A stretch of DNA of 64,000 bases from assembly GCA_035560795.1 (NCBI GenBank), contig DATMYV010000020.1:1-64000 (forward strand). Reading direction: 5' to 3'. The first letter of the stretch is position 1, and the number at the start of each line of letters is the position of its first letter. Source of the stretch: Longilinea sp035560795 (lineage in GTDB: Bacteria > Chloroflexota > Anaerolineae > Anaerolineales > Anaerolineaceae). The position numbers and the translations under genes were made by a program. Shown piece after piece: positions 61,504 to 64,000 of the stretch. The notes beneath the pieces were generated by a model. It saw only the letters and a list, made by a program, of their open reading frames with translations. It searched no databases and was not told where the DNA came from.

Positions 61504-63000
61504 ATGCCTTTAACCATCGGTGAACAACTCAAACAAACACGCGAGGCCCGCGGCCTGAGTTTGGAACAGGCAGCGCAGGTCACCCATGTGCGCATCCATT
61601 ACCTGAAGGCGCTGGAAAGCGATCTGCGCGACCAGCTGCCTTCAACCGCCCAGGGCCGCGGTTTCTTACGGTTGTATGCAGGCTATCTCGGTCTGGCTGT
61701 GCAGCCGCTGCTTGACCAATGGGAAGGCCGCATGCCGGCTGTACCTGAACCGCCGGCGGAAGTAATTCCGATCGAAGGTCAACCGGGAGAAAAAGTACAT
61801 TTTGAAGAATCCGTTATTGAATCATCACCGGTTGAAACGGATGGTGGGGAAGCCGGCAATGAAACAGCCGGAGAAGAAGATCAGGATATTGCAGAACCTT
61901 CAGAAATTGACGAAATTGTTCAGATTCAACCGCATGTTGAAAAAGCCGAAACGCCACCCACCCTCCAATCCGATGCCCTCCTGGAAGAAATCGGCGAAAC
62001 GCTGCGCCAGCGGCGCGAATCAATCAGCCTCTCTTTAAGCGACGTGGAACATTACACCCGTCTCAGGCAGCATTACCTGCGTGCCCTGGAAACGGGCCGA
62101 ATCAACGATCTTCCATCGGCAGTTCAAGGCCGCGGCATGCTCAGTAATTATGCTGAATTTTTGAACCTGGATGTCGATGCCCTGCTTGGGCGGTTTGCGG
62201 ATGCGCTTCAAGCCAGACGGATCGAATTACAACCCGCCTCTCAATCACGCGCCAGCCGGCCGGTCGCCAGCCAGCCCCGGCCATTTGCTGGAAATCAGGC
62301 CGCATCAGGCACAACGCCCTTATCACCGTCCGCTCAAAGCCCGGTCACACGGCTGGAGTCGCTTGCCCGCTTTCTCACTCCGGATCTGGTGGTCATCAGC
62401 AGTCTGATTATTGTCCTGGTGGTGTTCGTGATCTGGGCGGCATCCCGCGTGACGGCTCTCAGCACAACAGACCTGGAATCAACCACACGTCCCATTTCCG
62501 AGGTTTTGCTGGAGACGAGTGAACCCAGCATCACTGCCACCTTGGAACCCACCCAGAGCACGCCTATCCCTCCAGGATTGGTTAACCCATCTGCCGGCAG
62601 CGAGTCAACCCTTGAAAACGGCACGCTGCCTCCTGTATCGAATTCACCCATTCAAGTGTATGTCATCGCCCGCCAACGCGCCTGGCTGCGCGTGACCGTG
62701 GATGGAAAAATTTCCTTTAGCGGTCGAGTGATTCCTGGCAACGCTTACCCTTTTTCCGGCAGCGAAGAAATCGAATTGCTAACTGGAAACGCAGCCGGTC
62801 TGCAGGTTTTTTATAATCAAGACGACCTGGGTTCCCTGGGGACTGTTGGTCAGGTTGTCAGCCTGATCTTTTTGCCGGAAGGCGTAATCACCCCGACTCC
62901 AGCTTTCACGCCCACCAATACGGCTACCCTGCCAGCCACGTTGACGCCGTATCCCAGTCCCACGCTGCCTACTCCTACCATTACTCCTTTTGTTCCTTGA
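61504..63000 (+). CDS. RodZ-like membrane protein with two HTH domains
   Basis: A 498-residue bitopic protein. Residues about 4-70 form a RodZ-type helix-turn-helix (G-E-Q-L-K-Q-T-R-E-A-R-G-L-S-L-E-Q). An acidic linker follows, and a second, homologous HTH lies at about 159-226 (I-G-E-T-L-R-Q-R-R-E-S-I-S-L-S). A Ser/Pro linker leads to one membrane helix near 295-313. An external beta domain (about 385-455) resembles DUF4115, and a Thr/Pro tail ends the protein. RodZ couples MreB to cell-wall synthesis; the duplication is unusual. The ATG at 61504 (M-P-L-T-I-G-E-Q-L) is preferred to one at 61483. It lies 6 bp before rimO. Confidence 0.86.
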   Translation: MPLTIGEQLKQTREARGLSLEQAAQVTHVRIHYLKALESDLRDQLPSTAQGRGFLRLYAGYLGLAVQPLLDQWEGRMPAVPEPPAEVIPIEGQPGEKVHFEESVIESSPVETDGGEAGNETAGEEDQDIAEPSEIDEIVQIQPHVEKAETPPTLQSDALLEEIGETLRQRRESISLSLSDVEHYTRLRQHYLRALETGRINDLPSAVQGRGMLSNYAEFLNLDVDALLGRFADALQARRIELQPASQSRASRPVASQPRPFAGNQAASGTTPLSPSAQSPVTRLESLARFLTPDLVVISSLIIVLVVFVIWAASRVTALSTTDLESTTRPISEVLLETSEPSITATLEPTQSTPIPPGLVNPSAGSESTLENGTLPPVSNSPIQVYVIARQRAWLRVTVDGKISFSGRVIPGNAYPFSGSEEIELLTGNAAGLQVFYNQDDLGSLGTVGQVVSLIFLPEGVITPTPAFTPTNTATLPATLTPYPSPTLPTPTITPFVP

Positions 63001-63006
63001 GTTGAG

Positions 63007-64000
63007 ATGATCGAAAAATCCTTTTATCTGGTATCCCTCGGTTGTGCAAAAAATACGGTTGATTCCGAATCAATGGCCTCCCTATTAATCAATGCCGGCT
63101 ACCAACCGGTCGAGAAACCGGGGCAGGCTGGTCTTTTGATCGTCAACACCTGCGGCTTCATCAAACCTGCGCGCGATGAATCGATCTTCGAACTGCGCAA
63201 ACTGGCGCACAAAAAACGCAGCGGTCAGTTCCTGATCGCTGCCGGCTGCCTGACCGAACGCTATCGAGAAGAAGTGGCGGCACAGGTCCCTGGCATTGAC
63301 GGCATGATCGGTACGCGTCGTTGGATGGATATTGTGGATGTTGTTCAACAATTGCGCACCACGCAGCCCAAAACACTTTACCACCTGCCCGATACTCCCA
63401 CCGTGGGCACGGACGAACACGGCGTTTTACGCGTGTCGCGCCAGGGACCCAGTGCTTACCTGAAAATTGCTGACGGTTGCCGCCGGCCATGCGCCTACTG
63501 TTCCATCCCGTTGATCAAAGGAACAGCTGTCAGCCGGCCTGTTGATGCCATTGTCCGTGAAGCAAAACTGTTGCAGGATGCCGGGGTAAAGGAACTGATC
63601 CTAATCGCCCAGGACACCACCGATTACGGCCATGATCTTGGCATGAAAGACGGGCTTGCCACGTTGATTGAACAAATCACGTCTGCCGCGCCTAAGCTAC
63701 CCTGGCTGCGAATTCTGTATGCCTATCCAGGTTACGTCACTGACCGGCTGATCGATTTAATGGCCAACACTCCACAGGTTTTACATTACCTGGATATGCC
63801 TCTGCAGCATGCCCATCCGGAGACCCTCAAGCGCATGCGCCGTCCAGCCAATGTGGATTGGGTGCACCGTACCCTTGGAAAAATGCGCCAGGCGATGCCA
63901 GACCTGGCATTACGGACAACATTTATTGTTGGCTACCCTGGCGAATCCGAAGAAGAATTCCAGACACTGTTGGATTTTATTTCAGATACCAAATTCGACC
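63007..64000 (+). CDS. rimO: Ribosomal protein S12 methylthiotransferase RimO, 3' truncated
   Basis: Radical-SAM enzyme that adds a methylthio group to Asp of ribosomal protein S12. The frame is open from the ATG at 63007 to the window end (331 residues seen of about 450). The N-terminal cluster Cys are in L-G-C-A-K-N (Cys13), N-T-C-G-F-I and A-G-C-L-T-E. The radical-SAM Cys158, Cys162 and Cys165 lie in C-R-R-P-C-A-Y-C-S-I-P. D-M-P-L-Q-H and T-F-I-V-G-Y-P-G-E follow. The I-P-x-x-K-G region and lack of tRNA-specific features favour RimO over MiaB. The C-terminal TRAM domain is outside the window. Confidence 0.92.
   Translation, partial: MIEKSFYLVSLGCAKNTVDSESMASLLINAGYQPVEKPGQAGLLIVNTCGFIKPARDESIFELRKLAHKKRSGQFLIAAGCLTERYREEVAAQVPGIDGMIGTRRWMDIVDVVQQLRTTQPKTLYHLPDTPTVGTDEHGVLRVSRQGPSAYLKIADGCRRPCAYCSIPLIKGTAVSRPVDAIVREAKLLQDAGVKELILIAQDTTDYGHDLGMKDGLATLIEQITSAAPKLPWLRILYAYPGYVTDRLIDLMANTPQVLHYLDMPLQHAHPETLKRMRRPANVDWVHRTLGKMRQAMPDLALRTTFIVGYPGESEEEFQTLLDFISDTKFD

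Overview
The window is a gene-dense bacterial chromosome segment (roughly 54% G+C by eye) with short intergenic gaps and mostly housekeeping or catabolic genes. Several traits point to Chloroflexota, most likely an Anaerolineae-type organism: lipoproteins with Thr/Pro-rich linkers, a Slt-like TPR lytic transglycosylase, a zinc-ribbon threonine synthase, BMP-type nucleoside ABC transporters, small Anaerolineae-style hypotheticals, and Shine-Dalgarno sites mixed with near-leaderless starts. This assignment is an inference, because no rRNA or other phylogenetic marker was compared. No tRNA, rRNA, CRISPR array, IS element or prophage was seen. Both window edges cut a gene: a C39-like peptidase on the left and rimO on the right.

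Layout. 1-4 kb: end of a C39-like peptidase, then a minus-strand S-adenosylhomocysteine/methylthioadenosine recycling operon (mtnA, adenosine-kinase-like pfkB, ahcY), divergent from a lipoprotein lytic transglycosylase. 6.5-14.6 kb: pyruvate dehydrogenase pdhA-pdhB-pdhC, an APC permease and pyruvate phosphate dikinase. 14.8-23.7 kb: a lone response regulator, a zinc-ribbon protein, an alpha/beta hydrolase, CCA-adding enzyme, hpt and tdk, then the ribosomal operon rplU-rpmA-rpmE under a consensus promoter, selB and a coiled-coil protein. The rpmE product is fused to an RNA polymerase alpha-CTD-like domain. 23.8-46.9 kb: an uninterrupted minus-strand run, described below. 47-64 kb: folD, UDP-glucose dehydrogenase, uvrA, a pentaheme cytochrome lipoprotein, an Atg22-like MFS transporter, methylmalonyl-CoA epimerase and mutase, a CPA antiporter/PII-like/DUF1786 operon, rplI, a RodZ-like protein and rimO.

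The most interesting region is the run from 46.9 down to 23.8 kb. From its head it encodes an 8-oxoguanine-deaminase-like enzyme, adenine deaminase, a GntR/UTRA regulator, a YgeY-type hydrolase, an aspartate-carbamoyltransferase-like enzyme that has lost its aspartate-binding residues, YgeW, carbamate kinase, a complete BMP-type purine-nucleoside ABC transporter, threonine synthase, a glycosyltransferase, a TrpB-fold PLP enzyme, a conserved hypothetical, a dihydropyrimidinase/hydantoinase, and three translationally coupled complex-I/hydrogenase-4-like membrane proteins with no redox partners. I read it as a purine (urate-type) uptake and fermentation island. Purines are imported and deaminated, the ring is opened by the amidohydrolases, and two carbamoyltransferases plus carbamate kinase recover ATP from carbamoyl groups. 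A nested dyad overlapping the predicted head promoter, with two TTGTCnGACAA palindromes nearby, is a candidate GntR-type operator.

Limits: all calls come from reading the translated sequence and recalled family motifs. No alignments, structure predictions or database searches were run. Promoters and terminators are judged by eye.
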